Shown piece by piece: positions 17,057 through 26,424 of a stretch of 64,000 nt of DNA. The notes below the pieces were generated by a model. That model did not search any database. It saw only the letters and a list, made by a program, of their open reading frames with translations, and had not been told where the DNA came from. The stretch lies in the NCBI RefSeq assembly GCF_018326005.1, contig NZ_AP021903.1:2878501-2942500 (forward strand), read 5' to 3'. Numbering within the stretch: position 1 is the first letter of the stretch; the number at the start of each line of letters is the position of its first letter. Position numbers and translations under genes: made by a program. Origin of the DNA: Pseudomonas sp. Seg1 (GTDB taxonomy: Bacteria > Pseudomonadota > Gammaproteobacteria > Pseudomonadales > Pseudomonadaceae).

Positions 17057-18230
17057 CTTCCTCAAACTCAGCGCGCTGCTGACCGCTGGCGGCGCGTTGC
17101 CGCTGCTCAACAGCTTGAACGCCCGCGCCGCGTCCGAGCCAAATGCCCCGGTGCGCATCGGTTATTTGCCGATCACCGACGCCACGCCGTTACTGGTCGC
17201 GCACAATAACGGCTTGTTCGAGGCCGAGGGTATTCAGGCCGAGCGCCCGGTGCTCCTGCGCAGTTGGGCGCAGATGGTCGAGGCGTTCATTTCCGGGCAG
17301 GTCAACGTGATTCACTTGCTGTCGCCGATGACCGTGTGGGCGCGTTACGGCAGTAAAGTCCCGGCCAAGGTCGTTGCCTGGAACCACGTCGGCGGCTCCG
17401 GCCTGACCGTGGCGCCGGGCATCACCGAGGTCAAGCAATTGGGCGGGCAATCGGTGGCGATTCCGTTCTGGTATTCGATTCATAACGTGGTGGTGCAGCA
17501 GCTGTTTCGCGACAACGGACTGGTGCCGGTGAGCAAGTCCAACAGTGCTGCGCTGGCGCCAAACGAAGTCAATCTGCTGGTGTTGCCACCGTCGGACATG
17601 CCGCCCGCGCTGGCGAGCAAACGCATTGCCGGTTACATCGTCGCCGAGCCTTTCAACGCCTTGGCCGAAGACCTCAAGGTCGGCCGCGTGCAACGCTTTA
17701 CCGGCGACGTCTGGCGCAATCACGCCTGCTGCGTGGTGTTCATGCACGAGCAGGATCTGAACAACCGCCCCGAGTGGTCGCAAAAAGTCGTCAACGCCAT
17801 CGTCAAGGCGCAGGTATGGACCCGCGACAACCGCGACAACCGCGCCGAGGCCGCCAAGTTGCTGTCCAAGGACGGCAGCAACCGCTACACGCCGCACGCG
17901 CAACCGGTGCTCGACCGGGTGCTGTCGCCCGCCGTCAGCGACCGCGAACAATACCTGGCCAGCGGCGCGATCCAGCACAGCCATTGGGACGAGCAGCGCA
18001 TCGACTTCCAGCCGTACCCGTTCCCCAGCTACACCGAAGAACTGGTCAAACGCCTCAAGGACACCCTGATCGAAGGCGACAAGGGCTTCCTCGCCAACCT
18101 CGATCCGCAGCACACCGCGCGCGATCTGGTCGACGACCGCTTCGTGCGCAATGCCATTGCCGCTGTCGGCGGCATGCAGACCTTCGGCCTGCCGGACAGC
18201 TTCGAACGCAGCGAGGAGTTCAGCCTCTGA
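17022..18230 (+). CDS. ABC transporter substrate-binding protein (NitT/TauT class, Tat signal)
   Basis: Periplasmic binding protein of 402 aa. The start at 17022 gives a twin-arginine signal (THTRRDFLKLSALLTAGGALP) with cleavage near NARAASE; a longer reading would remove it. The mature part begins VRIGYLPITDATPLLVAHNNGLFEAEGI, the standard start of the NMT1/SsuA/NrtA family, and contains WYSIHNVVVQQLF. Export by the Tat pathway means folding, possibly with a bound cofactor or metal, before export, which is typical of NrtA-like rather than SsuA-like members. The stop overlaps the permease start (TGATG). Confidence 0.9.
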   Translation: MCLDDFTHTRRDFLKLSALLTAGGALPLLNSLNARAASEPNAPVRIGYLPITDATPLLVAHNNGLFEAEGIQAERPVLLRSWAQMVEAFISGQVNVIHLLSPMTVWARYGSKVPAKVVAWNHVGGSGLTVAPGITEVKQLGGQSVAIPFWYSIHNVVVQQLFRDNGLVPVSKSNSAALAPNEVNLLVLPPSDMPPALASKRIAGYIVAEPFNALAEDLKVGRVQRFTGDVWRNHACCVVFMHEQDLNNRPEWSQKVVNAIVKAQVWTRDNRDNRAEAAKLLSKDGSNRYTPHAQPVLDRVLSPAVSDREQYLASGAIQHSHWDEQRIDFQPYPFPSYTEELVKRLKDTLIEGDKGFLANLDPQHTARDLVDDRFVRNAIAAVGGMQTFGLPDSFERSEEFSL

Positions 18231-18994
18231 TGCGCACGCAAACTTCATCGACACTCCACGGTGTGCTGGGCGTGGCCGGGCTGTTGTGCCTGTTGCTGCT
18301 GTGGTGGCTGGGCGTGCACGTGTTCGGCGGCAGCGACAGTCTGGCGCAGCGCTTTTCGCCCGAAGCAACGCTCGCAAGCCTCGGCGAACTGCTGCTGCGT
18401 CCGGAGCTGTACGAGCACGTGCTGGTCAGCCTGAAACGGATTCTGGTCGGCCTGCTACTGGCGTTGCTGATCGGCGTGCCGTTGGGCCTGATGATCGGCA
18501 GTTACCGCCCTCTGGAAGCAGCGACCACGCCAGCGTTTCAGTTTCTGCGGATGATTTCGCCGCTGTCGTGGATGCCGGTGGTGGTGATGCTGATGGGCGT
18601 CGGTGATCAGCCGATCTACTTTCTGCTGACCTTCGCCGCGGTGTGGCCGATCCTGCTCAACACCGTCGCCGGCGTGCGCCAACTCGATCCGCGCTGGCTG
18701 CAATTGAGCCGCAGCCTCAGCGCCACGCGCTGGGAAACGCTGCGCAAAGTGATTCTGCCCGGAGTGCTCGGCCACGTGCTGACCGGCGTGCGGCTGTCCA
18801 TCGGCATCTTGTGGATCGTCCTGGTGCCGTGCGAAATGCTCGGGGTCAGCGCGGGGCTGGGCTACTTCATTCTCGATACGCGTGATCGCCTGGCGTACTC
18901 GGAGTTGATGGCGATGGTGCTGCTGATCGGTGTGCTGGGTTTTGCCCTTGATGCGTTGGCGCGCTGGCTGCATCGGCGCTGGGCGCCGGCCTGA
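18230..18994 (+). CDS. ABC transporter permease (NitT/TauT class)
   Basis: Inner-membrane permease of 254 aa with about six membrane segments. The coupling loop is WLQLSRSLSATRWETLRKVILPGVLGHVLTGVRLSIG (in pieces), the expected form in SsuC/TauC. The ATG at 18230 shares a base with the preceding stop and starts just before the first segment (GVLGVAGLLCLLLLWWLGVHVFG). It closes the importer unit. Tail-to-tail with the LysR gene, leaving only 2 bases between them. Confidence 0.92.
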   Translation: MRTQTSSTLHGVLGVAGLLCLLLLWWLGVHVFGGSDSLAQRFSPEATLASLGELLLRPELYEHVLVSLKRILVGLLLALLIGVPLGLMIGSYRPLEAATTPAFQFLRMISPLSWMPVVVMLMGVGDQPIYFLLTFAAVWPILLNTVAGVRQLDPRWLQLSRSLSATRWETLRKVILPGVLGHVLTGVRLSIGILWIVLVPCEMLGVSAGLGYFILDTRDRLAYSELMAMVLLIGVLGFALDALARWLHRRWAPA

Positions 18995-18996
18995 GG

Positions 18997-19875
18997 TCAG
19001 TGGAAGGCGTTGAGCAGGAAATCGCGCACGTACAACAGGCTCGGGCTCTTGATCACGCTTTTGCGCCACACCAGATACAGCGCGTTGACCGGCGCTTCGT
19101 TGGGCAACGTCGGCGATATCAGCCGACCGTCAGCGATGGCGTCGGCGCACTGGTAATCCGGCAGGACACTCCAGCCGTGACCGCCGAGCAGCAGGTCCTT
19201 GATGATCCGCAGATCGGGGATGGTCAACGCGGCTTGCAGTTGCGGCGCGACCTGAAACTTCGTCGTCCACAACGGCCGTACCAGCGCCAGATCCTCGTCA
19301 AAAGCAATCAGCGGCACTTGCTTGAGTTGCTCTGCGGTCGGCTGTTGCCCGAGGCGTTCCAGCAGACTCGGCGCGTACACCAGCAACATGCGTTCGGTGA
19401 GCAGATGCGCGTAGCCATGGGAGTGTTCGTCGGGCATGGACGCGGTGATCGCAAAGTCGATCTGCTTCGATTCGAGCATTTCATAGATGCGCTTTTTAGT
19501 GCCCGTGTGAAAGCGCAGGGTGAAGCCTTCGTTCATCAACGGCGCGAGGCGAGCAGCGACTTGCGCGTGGATGAAGTCCGAAGGGCCGACCAGATGCACC
19601 GTGCCGCCCTTGATCAGGCCCGGGCGTAGCGAGGCAATCTTGCTTTCCAGTCCGTCGAGAAACGGCGCCACCGAGCGTGCCAGTTCATCGCCGGCTTCAG
19701 TCGGCTCGACACCACGTGGCAAGCGCTGGAACAGCGGTTTGCCGACCAGCGCTTCCACCGCTTGGATGTGCATTGATGCTGCCGGTTGGGTGATGCCCAG
19801 GTGTTCCGCTGCCCTGGAAAACGACTTGGCGCGGTAGGCTTCGAGGAAGGTTCGCAAGTGGGTGAGGTGGCTCAT
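18997..19875 (-). CDS. LysR-family transcriptional regulator
   Basis: Regulator of 292 aa with the N-terminal winged helix (HLRTFLEAYRAKSFSRAAEHLGITQPAASMHIQAVEALVGKPLFQR, in pieces) and a type 2 periplasmic-binding-fold sensor domain. The ATG at 19875 was chosen to match the usual length of the N-terminus (MSHLTHLRTF); the longer reading adds 22 residues unlike the family. Downstream of and co-directional with the MFS gene, 91 bases away, so it may control that exporter, or the importer beside it. Its inducer is unknown. Confidence 0.9.
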   Translation of the reverse strand: MSHLTHLRTFLEAYRAKSFSRAAEHLGITQPAASMHIQAVEALVGKPLFQRLPRGVEPTEAGDELARSVAPFLDGLESKIASLRPGLIKGGTVHLVGPSDFIHAQVAARLAPLMNEGFTLRFHTGTKKRIYEMLESKQIDFAITASMPDEHSHGYAHLLTERMLLVYAPSLLERLGQQPTAEQLKQVPLIAFDEDLALVRPLWTTKFQVAPQLQAALTIPDLRIIKDLLLGGHGWSVLPDYQCADAIADGRLISPTLPNEAPVNALYLVWRKSVIKSPSLLYVRDFLLNAFH

Positions 19876-19965
19876 GGTGCTCCGGCGCCCGAAGGAGTGA
19901 AGGTTGCTTTTACCACTGTGCCTGCCGGAACGGAACGCCATTACGGCGTTCCGCCTATCGAGGCC

Positions 19966-21147
19966 TTACAGGTTCTCAGCCGCCCGATAGTTTGATGTGG
20001 CCGACATCTGACTCAGCACCAGCAACAAGCCCAGCGCCGAAACAGCTGCACCGGTGAGCCCGACGAAGCTCAGACCAAACTGACTGATCGTGACGGCGCC
20101 CAGTACTGACCCCAGCGCGATCCCGGAATTGAATCCGGCAATGTTCAACCCCGCCGCGACCCCATGAGCATGCGGCGCATGACGCTCGGCAACGCCGATC
20201 AAGCGCGCCTGCAACGCCGGCACCGCAGCGAAGCTGAACATACCCAGCAGGGCGACCAGCACACCCATCATCAACGCTGAACCTGAGAACGCCCACATGC
20301 CCGCCGTCACCAGCACGATGCCGGCGATCAACGCAGCACTGGCGCGGTCGACACCCCAGGCATCCGTCAATTTACCGCCCAACACATTGCCGATAGCCGC
20401 CATCACGCCGTACAACAACATGAACACGCCGACCGTGGCGGCGGTGGTGCCAGTGACCTCGGTAAGCACCGGTGCGATGTAGGTGTAGGCGACGAAGGAA
20501 CCGGCATAACCCAGCACCGTCACCAGTGCGCCGGCCAACAACTTGCCGTTGAGCAACGCCTTGAGACTGTGCAACGCCGAGCCGCTGTCGGCAGCTGTTG
20601 GCAGCGGATCACGCATGCCGAAGAGCAAACCGAAGAAGCCAATCGCACCGAACACCGCAATCGCCGCCAACACCAGACGCCACGACATCACACCGCCGAG
20701 ATAGGTGCTGATCGGCACACCAATCGCCATGGCCAAGGTAAAACCACCGAACACCACCGCAACCGCACTGCCGGCCCGACCGGGACCGGCCAACCGCGCC
20801 GCCGTACTCGAAGCCACTGCCAGAAACAGACCATGCCCCATGCCAGCGACAAACCGCGCGACCAGCATCAGCGTCAACGTCGTCGAAAACGCCGCCGCCA
20901 GGCTGCCGACGCTGAACACCAGCGCCGTGGCGAGCATCACGTTCTTGCGTGACCAACGGGCGGTCAATGCACTGAACAGCGGCGCGGACAGCGTGGCGCC
21001 CAAGGCATATGCCGTGACGGTCGCCCCGGTGGCTTCGACGTCGACGCCGAGACTGCGGGCCATGACGTCGGTCAGACCAATCGGCACGAATTCGGCCAGA
21101 CCCAGGGCGAAAGCGCTAAGGGTGAAGATGTAAATGACAAAGGGCAT
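19966..21147 (-). CDS. MFS transporter (DHA1, AraJ/PbuE-like)
   Basis: Twelve-segment exporter of 393 aa. The start at 21147 gives MPFVIYIFTLSAFALGLAEF, the first membrane helix. TM1 LAEFVPIGL and the TM2-3 loop with a GATLSAPLFSALTARWSRKNVM stretch (motif A variant) mark it as drug:H+ antiporter-1, the same subfamily as AraJ, YdhP and purine exporters. No substrate can be named. It lies before the LysR gene in the same direction; its promoter region contains an AT-rich TATAAAAATA stretch near 21230. Confidence 0.9.
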   Translation of the reverse strand: MPFVIYIFTLSAFALGLAEFVPIGLTDVMARSLGVDVEATGATVTAYALGATLSAPLFSALTARWSRKNVMLATALVFSVGSLAAAFSTTLTLMLVARFVAGMGHGLFLAVASSTAARLAGPGRAGSAVAVVFGGFTLAMAIGVPISTYLGGVMSWRLVLAAIAVFGAIGFFGLLFGMRDPLPTAADSGSALHSLKALLNGKLLAGALVTVLGYAGSFVAYTYIAPVLTEVTGTTAATVGVFMLLYGVMAAIGNVLGGKLTDAWGVDRASAALIAGIVLVTAGMWAFSGSALMMGVLVALLGMFSFAAVPALQARLIGVAERHAPHAHGVAAGLNIAGFNSGIALGSVLGAVTISQFGLSFVGLTGAAVSALGLLLVLSQMSATSNYRAAENL

Positions 21148-21392
21148 GTGGGCTTCTCGCAGGAGTGGAAGATGGCGAGAAGGTAGGAGGACAGCTGCTA
21201 TTGATGAAATCATCGATTATCAGTGGCGGTATAAAAATAATTATGACTTCTGTGCCAATTAAAGGCTGACTTTTACTTCAAGGTGATACGCCGGGCATAC
21301 GGTCATTAATTGGACAAAATAAAAAACAGTGCCATCATTGTGCTATGTGTTGTTGGATAGGACATCAACTCGTTGTAAAAGGGAGAACGAAG

Positions 21393-22646
21393 ATGCTTCG
21401 ATTGGTTGCGTTATTTACAGGTTCGTCGATCATTGCCGGATGTACTACTTATCTTGATTCCGAGCGTGTTCCTCAGGGGATGGAACCCTCGAAACCTGGC
21501 TTTTCTTATTATCTTCCGCGACAAGCCTATAAAATTTCGGCCACCTACGAATTACAAAGCTGCCCGAATCTGGCGGGAAAAACCTCTGATGAAAAGAATG
21601 CGCAGCTAATCATTTCTCAAAGCGTAACAGTTACAGAAAACACTTATGCAGATCGAGAACAGCATTTCTCCATACCGCTCGATACGCTGACATCTGGATT
21701 GAAAACCACAACGGTCACCGTGGGCCTCTATCCCAATCAGACACTGCAGAATGTAGGGGTCACTGCTGAAGATAAAACGGCGCAAGTATTGAAGAATCTG
21801 GTAGGTACAGCGGTGACCATCGCTAAAATCAACAGTGGGATCTTTACAGCGCAAGCAGCCCCGAAGTCGTTATGTCGAGATGACATTTATGCATCGTTAA
21901 GAGCTATTCGAAAAGCGAGATTGTCCTTGCAGGACTCAAAGCTGGACGATAAAGGGCGGGCGCTGCAGGCAGCAATAATAACGTCTGCGAGAGAGAATCT
22001 TAAAATTGTCAGCAGTTTTAATTTCGACCCATCAGAAAAAAATCTCAGAGTTATCTTCCCATTCGATAAAGACTCTTTTATGAACTGGTTTGTGGATCCT
22101 GCACAAATTGGCGCGGGTGGTGGGAAACTCTATACACGAACAGTCACTACCGGGGCCGAGATAGTAGGTTATACCGCAAACGTCGAAAACCCTAATAAGC
22201 CTGCGGAGGCCACGAAAGGTGTTACTTATCGCACTGCTTTGCCGGTGAAATTAGCTATTTGTGCGGGCGACTGTTCATCGGCAGACAGAAAAGTACTTTT
22301 TGAAACAGATGTCCAATTGTCTCAGCTTGGCAGGTATGCCGTTATACCGTTGAAAAACGGGCCGTTTGCGAAGAATAACTTGTCTCTCACGTTTTCCGAG
22401 GGAGGCGTTCCCAGTTCGGTCACCTATGGTGAAGAGAGCAGGGTAGATAAAGCTACTGCGTTTCTGTCGGAATCGGCAGATTCGATACAAAAGTTAAAAG
22501 GCCAGAAAGCCGCAGTGAAAGATGCGGAGTCAGCGGCCGAAGCAGCAGCACCGCTGAATAGCATAAAAGCTGATACGGAGATCTTGAAAGCAAGAGCCGA
22601 GAACGTAGAAGCCCAGCAAAAGCTGAATGAGTTGATGGTGCCATGA
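21393..22646 (+). CDS. Large lipoprotein of unknown function, partner of a secreted protease
   Basis: Lipoprotein of 417 aa with signal MLRLVALFTGSSIIAGC (lipobox Cys17), a beta-rich central region of no recognised family (YYLPRQAYKISATYELQSCP, DTLTSGLKTTTVTVGLYPNQTLQNVGVTA) and an Ala/Glu-rich, coiled-coil-like C-terminus (about 360-417). The start at 21393 is supported by GGGAGAACG 9 bases upstream. Codon use is much more AT-rich than the flanks. The stop overlaps the protease start (ATGATC), so the two are co-translated. Possible roles: protease cargo, inhibitor or outer-membrane scaffold. I know no named family for it. Confidence 0.75.
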   Translation: MLRLVALFTGSSIIAGCTTYLDSERVPQGMEPSKPGFSYYLPRQAYKISATYELQSCPNLAGKTSDEKNAQLIISQSVTVTENTYADREQHFSIPLDTLTSGLKTTTVTVGLYPNQTLQNVGVTAEDKTAQVLKNLVGTAVTIAKINSGIFTAQAAPKSLCRDDIYASLRAIRKARLSLQDSKLDDKGRALQAAIITSARENLKIVSSFNFDPSEKNLRVIFPFDKDSFMNWFVDPAQIGAGGGKLYTRTVTTGAEIVGYTANVENPNKPAEATKGVTYRTALPVKLAICAGDCSSADRKVLFETDVQLSQLGRYAVIPLKNGPFAKNNLSLTFSEGGVPSSVTYGEESRVDKATAFLSESADSIQKLKGQKAAVKDAESAAEAAAPLNSIKADTEILKARAENVEAQQKLNELMVP

Positions 22647-23920
22647 TCAGGTCAAGTACCGCTCTACTGGCAGCTCTCGCATTGGTCTATTCACACGCTG
22701 CCTATAGTGCTGAGTCGCGTTCATTTGAAGATTTGCCGCAAAAAAACTCAGTCGGGCAGCTTCTTTTGGATAATGCCTTTAAGGCTGGCGTCGTGACTGA
22801 GGTCGACAAGAAAATTATCGAAAATTCCGCTCAGTTATCCCCAAAGTTTATAGAGGGCGCAGCCAGCAAAGCGATAGGCGACGAAAGTTACTCTGAATTT
22901 TTATCTCGTGCCACTCAGGCGGAACTTGAAAATTACAGATCTGACATCCTTGCACGAGCCAAGATCCAGGGACTTTCCTACGGAATGGTATACGTTGATA
23001 AAACAACCGCGACAAAAGTGAAGGAAGCAGCGCCAGCCCTTGCCAGTCGAGAATTCAGTGCGTTCAAGATTCCAGAGGGTATCTCCGAAAAAATTGCCGC
23101 CGTGCTATCAGAAAGAAAATTGCTTTACCGTCCAATTTGCCCATCAGGGAAGCTTTCCAAGATAAAAGGCGTCTTTGTTCCCTGCATCGAAAATGATCCG
23201 TGGTCTGCCGATCTCTTTAGAACGGTCATTCCGGTGTCTGTAAATAAGGTTGTCGTGTGTACGGGAACGTTAATTGGCGAGGGTGTTGTATTGACGGCTG
23301 CTCACTGTGTACTAAATGAGAATCGAACCGCTATTGTACCAACTGAGCAAATTACTGTAGCGACCGCGAAGAATAAAATTACACCGTTAGTCGCCACTCC
23401 TTTTGTTCCGTCGGAGGCGCTAGGTGACTGCATGCCGGTCTGTGGAGATTCGGACTATGATTTCGCACTTTTGAGAGTCTCTGTCCCCAATAGTCAAGGA
23501 TTGGAACCTGTACCCGTTCTCAAGCTTGCGCAGAGACAAGACGATCTTGTCGTTACTATCGCAGGTTATGGGCGCACATCGTTTCCAGTCGAAATGTCCA
23601 AGGGAGAGTTTTTCATTGGGCGGCAGACACTTCCGAACTTCAATCCAGATGAGCCAATACGCTGGAATTTTAGCCTTTCCAATAGGCAACCCGGGAGTAC
23701 CAGTTGTTTTGGAGATAGTGGCGGTCCAGTCTTTCAAGGAAGTCCTCGCAAGACTGGCGATAAACTTGAGATTATTGGTGTGATCAGCGGGTATAACGGT
23801 AAAGATGTTCAATGCTTCAACGAGGCCGTTGCGAAGTCGGTCAATCTTTCTCAGCCGGGGCCACGATCAAGGCTGTGCGGTTATCTCGGCAGTCAGGACC
23901 AGTTTTGCAGTAGCCGTTAG
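22643..23920 (+). CDS. Secreted trypsin-like serine protease with long N-terminal extension
   Basis: Exported S1-fold protease of 425 aa. A Sec signal ends near AAYSAES. Then about 170 residues of helical, Lys/Glu-rich sequence (a likely propeptide or binding domain) precede the catalytic domain (about 190-425). The triad is complete: His221 in VLTAAHC, Asp273 in DYDFALL, Ser359 in CFGDSGGP. Several Cys pairs suggest disulfides, consistent with periplasm or outside. It overlaps the lipoprotein gene by 4 bases. The pair is AT-rich against its neighbours, which suggests horizontal acquisition. The substrate is unknown. Confidence 0.88.
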   Translation: MIRSSTALLAALALVYSHAAYSAESRSFEDLPQKNSVGQLLLDNAFKAGVVTEVDKKIIENSAQLSPKFIEGAASKAIGDESYSEFLSRATQAELENYRSDILARAKIQGLSYGMVYVDKTTATKVKEAAPALASREFSAFKIPEGISEKIAAVLSERKLLYRPICPSGKLSKIKGVFVPCIENDPWSADLFRTVIPVSVNKVVVCTGTLIGEGVVLTAAHCVLNENRTAIVPTEQITVATAKNKITPLVATPFVPSEALGDCMPVCGDSDYDFALLRVSVPNSQGLEPVPVLKLAQRQDDLVVTIAGYGRTSFPVEMSKGEFFIGRQTLPNFNPDEPIRWNFSLSNRQPGSTSCFGDSGGPVFQGSPRKTGDKLEIIGVISGYNGKDVQCFNEAVAKSVNLSQPGPRSRLCGYLGSQDQFCSSR

Positions 23921-23970
23921 GAATTCGCACTCCCTAACGGCCCAAGCAAAGAATGTTTGTTAGTGCAACA

Positions 23971-26352
23971 TCAGCCTTGGGGCTGCTTCGCCAACTCAAT
24001 CCCCGCCGCCCCCAATCGCTTGAGAATCTCGAACAACAAATCACTCTTGGTCACCCCGACAATCCTCGGGCTGCCCACATACCCCGTGATCGTCAGCGTA
24101 ATGCCCTCCGGCGACAACTTGCTGAAACGCACGAACGCCGCCGGTTTGTCGAGGATGCTTTCGTTCTCCCGGTAAGTGCTTAGCAGCAGTTCCTTGACTT
24201 GCTCGGGATCGATATCCAGCGGAAACATCAGCTCCAGCGACGCCACACCCTGAGCACTGCCACCCAGGGTAACGTTGCGCAGGTTCTGCGAGATCAGTTG
24301 CGAATTGGGCACGATCACAATCGAACGGTCGCTCAATTGAATCTCCGTGGCTCGCACGTTGATCCGGCGAATATCGCCCTCAACCCCACTGATGCTGATC
24401 AGATCCCCCACCTTCACCGGGCGCTCGGTCAGCAGGATCAGGCCTGAAACGAAGTTCTTCACGATCTCCTGCAAACCGAAGCCGATGCCCACCGACAGCG
24501 CACTGACGATCCACGCCAGATTGGTCCACTGCACCCCCAGCGACGACAGCGTCAGCAGGATCACCAGCGCATAACCGATATTGGAAAACAGCGTGCTCAA
24601 CGACGCGCACATGCCCGGGTCCATATCAGTCTTGGGCAGGAATTCGTTGTCCAGCCAACGGCTCAAGGCACGGATCAAGTAGATGCCGATCAACAGTGCC
24701 AAAACCGCGTTGAGCAAATGCCCGGGCACGATGTTCAACTTGCGCAATCCAGCACCACCGAGGATCGCCATGATGTTGTGGAACAACTGCCCCAGCGTCG
24801 TGCCGATGCCGCCAACAAACAGCGCGATGACTGCTAGCAGTAACAGCCCGGCGCGGCTGACCCCGGAGAGCAGAATCGAAATCTGATCCAGCCGTCGATC
24901 GCCAATGCCCAGCAACTGCTTGAGCGCCTTGCCGCTTGAATGCTTGGGCGAGAACACGTACTCGCAGCCGTCCTTGATGACCTGAATCAGCAAGTAAAAA
25001 CCCGACAGCACGATATAAGCCCACACCACTTCATAGGTGATGAACCGCGCCAGCGACACGTAACCGGTGAGCAGGGCAACGGCCGAGACAAACATCGCCA
25101 GACTGACAGCGGTGTAGATCACCCCGGCAAAGGTGTTGCCCGTCGCCTGCGGATCATTGGCGGCAAGCAAGCCTTTGCGCACTTTGCTCACGCGCAGCAG
25201 CATCGTCACGACGATGACCATCACCACCATCGCAATCACGCCCCGTCCGGCAATCACGATCTGGCTGCTCATGCCGGTGGCGTTGCTGACCTGGACCAAC
25301 GTCACCAGCACCAGCAAGGTGCCGGAAAGAATGCGCGGGTAGGGCTTCAACGCCAGCGCCACAGGATCGGCAATCGCCGGCAGCCGCCATGACGGGTGCC
25401 TGGTCGACAACAGCGCGCGGCTCAGCCCGGTGATCAGCACGCAGGCATAGACAACCTTGGCAAACTCCTCGGAAAACGTCTCCAGCACCGGCGGCAAAGG
25501 CGCGTGCCGGGTGCAAGCGTAAAACAGAATTTGCAGGGCAATCCCCGTGGTGACGATGGTCGCCAGCGCCGAAGCAAACGCCAACGCACTGCGTCGCACA
25601 CGCCCCTCCGGCATGCGATGAATACACAACCACGTCAGCCCCCGATCAGCCAGCCTGCGCCCGACTGTCCAGATCAGCAGTGCCAGCAACACCAGCACCG
25701 TTGTGTAAAACCGCTGCCCCGGCGCCCACACCGTGGCCCATGTATCGCCCACCTGGCCAACAAAAAAACGCAAACGCTGCCGATCGTCATCCCGAGGATT
25801 CACCAGCGGCGCCCAGAAATCCGGACTCAACACCGTGCCAGTGCCCAGCGTCAGCTCACTCTCCAGCAACGTGCGTCGGATCCCGGCAATCTGCGTGATC
25901 AGATCCGCCGCACTCTGCTTCAACGCCGCCAGGTTCTTCAGCGTCGCATCGACCTTGTTCTTCTGCTCCGCCAGCGACGCCCGCTGCGCGATGATATCCG
26001 CTTGCTCCGACGCCACCCCCGTATCCGGCGCCGCCCCCAACACCCCCAACTGCACCGCCAGTTGCGCCTGCTGCGGCAACAACGACGCCGACAACCGATC
26101 GACATCCAGAATGAACGCCTGCACCCGATCCTGCGGCCCTTCGAGCTGGTTGTAATTGTTCGCCGACGAAATCTGCTGCTTCAGCCCATCGAGCCGCTGT
26201 TGCAGGGCCTGCAAGTCACTTTGATTGATCACCGGCAACGGCGCGGCTGCGGTCTCGGAAGGCGCGGGCAGATCCGCCGCCCACGGTGAAGAACCGCCAG
26301 GGATGAGCAGGGTGAGTGCGATAAAAAACAGCGAGTTCAATGTGTTGCGCAT
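23971..26352 (-). CDS. MscS-family mechanosensitive channel with DUF3772 N-terminal domain
   Basis: Large inner-membrane channel, 793 aa. Sec signal MRNTLNSLFFIALTLLIPGGSSPWAAD; periplasmic coiled-coil (about 45-170, Gln/Leu-rich) of the DUF3772 type; about nine or ten membrane helices; then the MscS core (about 560-780) with IGFGLQEIVKNFVSGLILLTERPVKVGDLI, the pore-helix and beta-domain hallmark, and VPNSQLI. It belongs to the KefA/YbiO group of large MscS proteins, which guard against osmotic downshock. A single gene, tail to tail with the protease gene. Confidence 0.92.
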   Translation of the reverse strand: MRNTLNSLFFIALTLLIPGGSSPWAADLPAPSETAAAPLPVINQSDLQALQQRLDGLKQQISSANNYNQLEGPQDRVQAFILDVDRLSASLLPQQAQLAVQLGVLGAAPDTGVASEQADIIAQRASLAEQKNKVDATLKNLAALKQSAADLITQIAGIRRTLLESELTLGTGTVLSPDFWAPLVNPRDDDRQRLRFFVGQVGDTWATVWAPGQRFYTTVLVLLALLIWTVGRRLADRGLTWLCIHRMPEGRVRRSALAFASALATIVTTGIALQILFYACTRHAPLPPVLETFSEEFAKVVYACVLITGLSRALLSTRHPSWRLPAIADPVALALKPYPRILSGTLLVLVTLVQVSNATGMSSQIVIAGRGVIAMVVMVIVVTMLLRVSKVRKGLLAANDPQATGNTFAGVIYTAVSLAMFVSAVALLTGYVSLARFITYEVVWAYIVLSGFYLLIQVIKDGCEYVFSPKHSSGKALKQLLGIGDRRLDQISILLSGVSRAGLLLLAVIALFVGGIGTTLGQLFHNIMAILGGAGLRKLNIVPGHLLNAVLALLIGIYLIRALSRWLDNEFLPKTDMDPGMCASLSTLFSNIGYALVILLTLSSLGVQWTNLAWIVSALSVGIGFGLQEIVKNFVSGLILLTERPVKVGDLISISGVEGDIRRINVRATEIQLSDRSIVIVPNSQLISQNLRNVTLGGSAQGVASLELMFPLDIDPEQVKELLLSTYRENESILDKPAAFVRFSKLSPEGITLTITGYVGSPRIVGVTKSDLLFEILKRLGAAGIELAKQPQG

Positions 26353-26424
26353 GGAAAGGACGGACCCGAATTGATCACACAGTCTATGAGGGTAGGTGAT
26401 CAGGGCACGGTTCGAGGAAAAGTT

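Noticed and set aside
17190..18377. Minus-strand 395-codon frame
   Set aside because: Shadow of the substrate-binding protein and permease genes; no family motifs.
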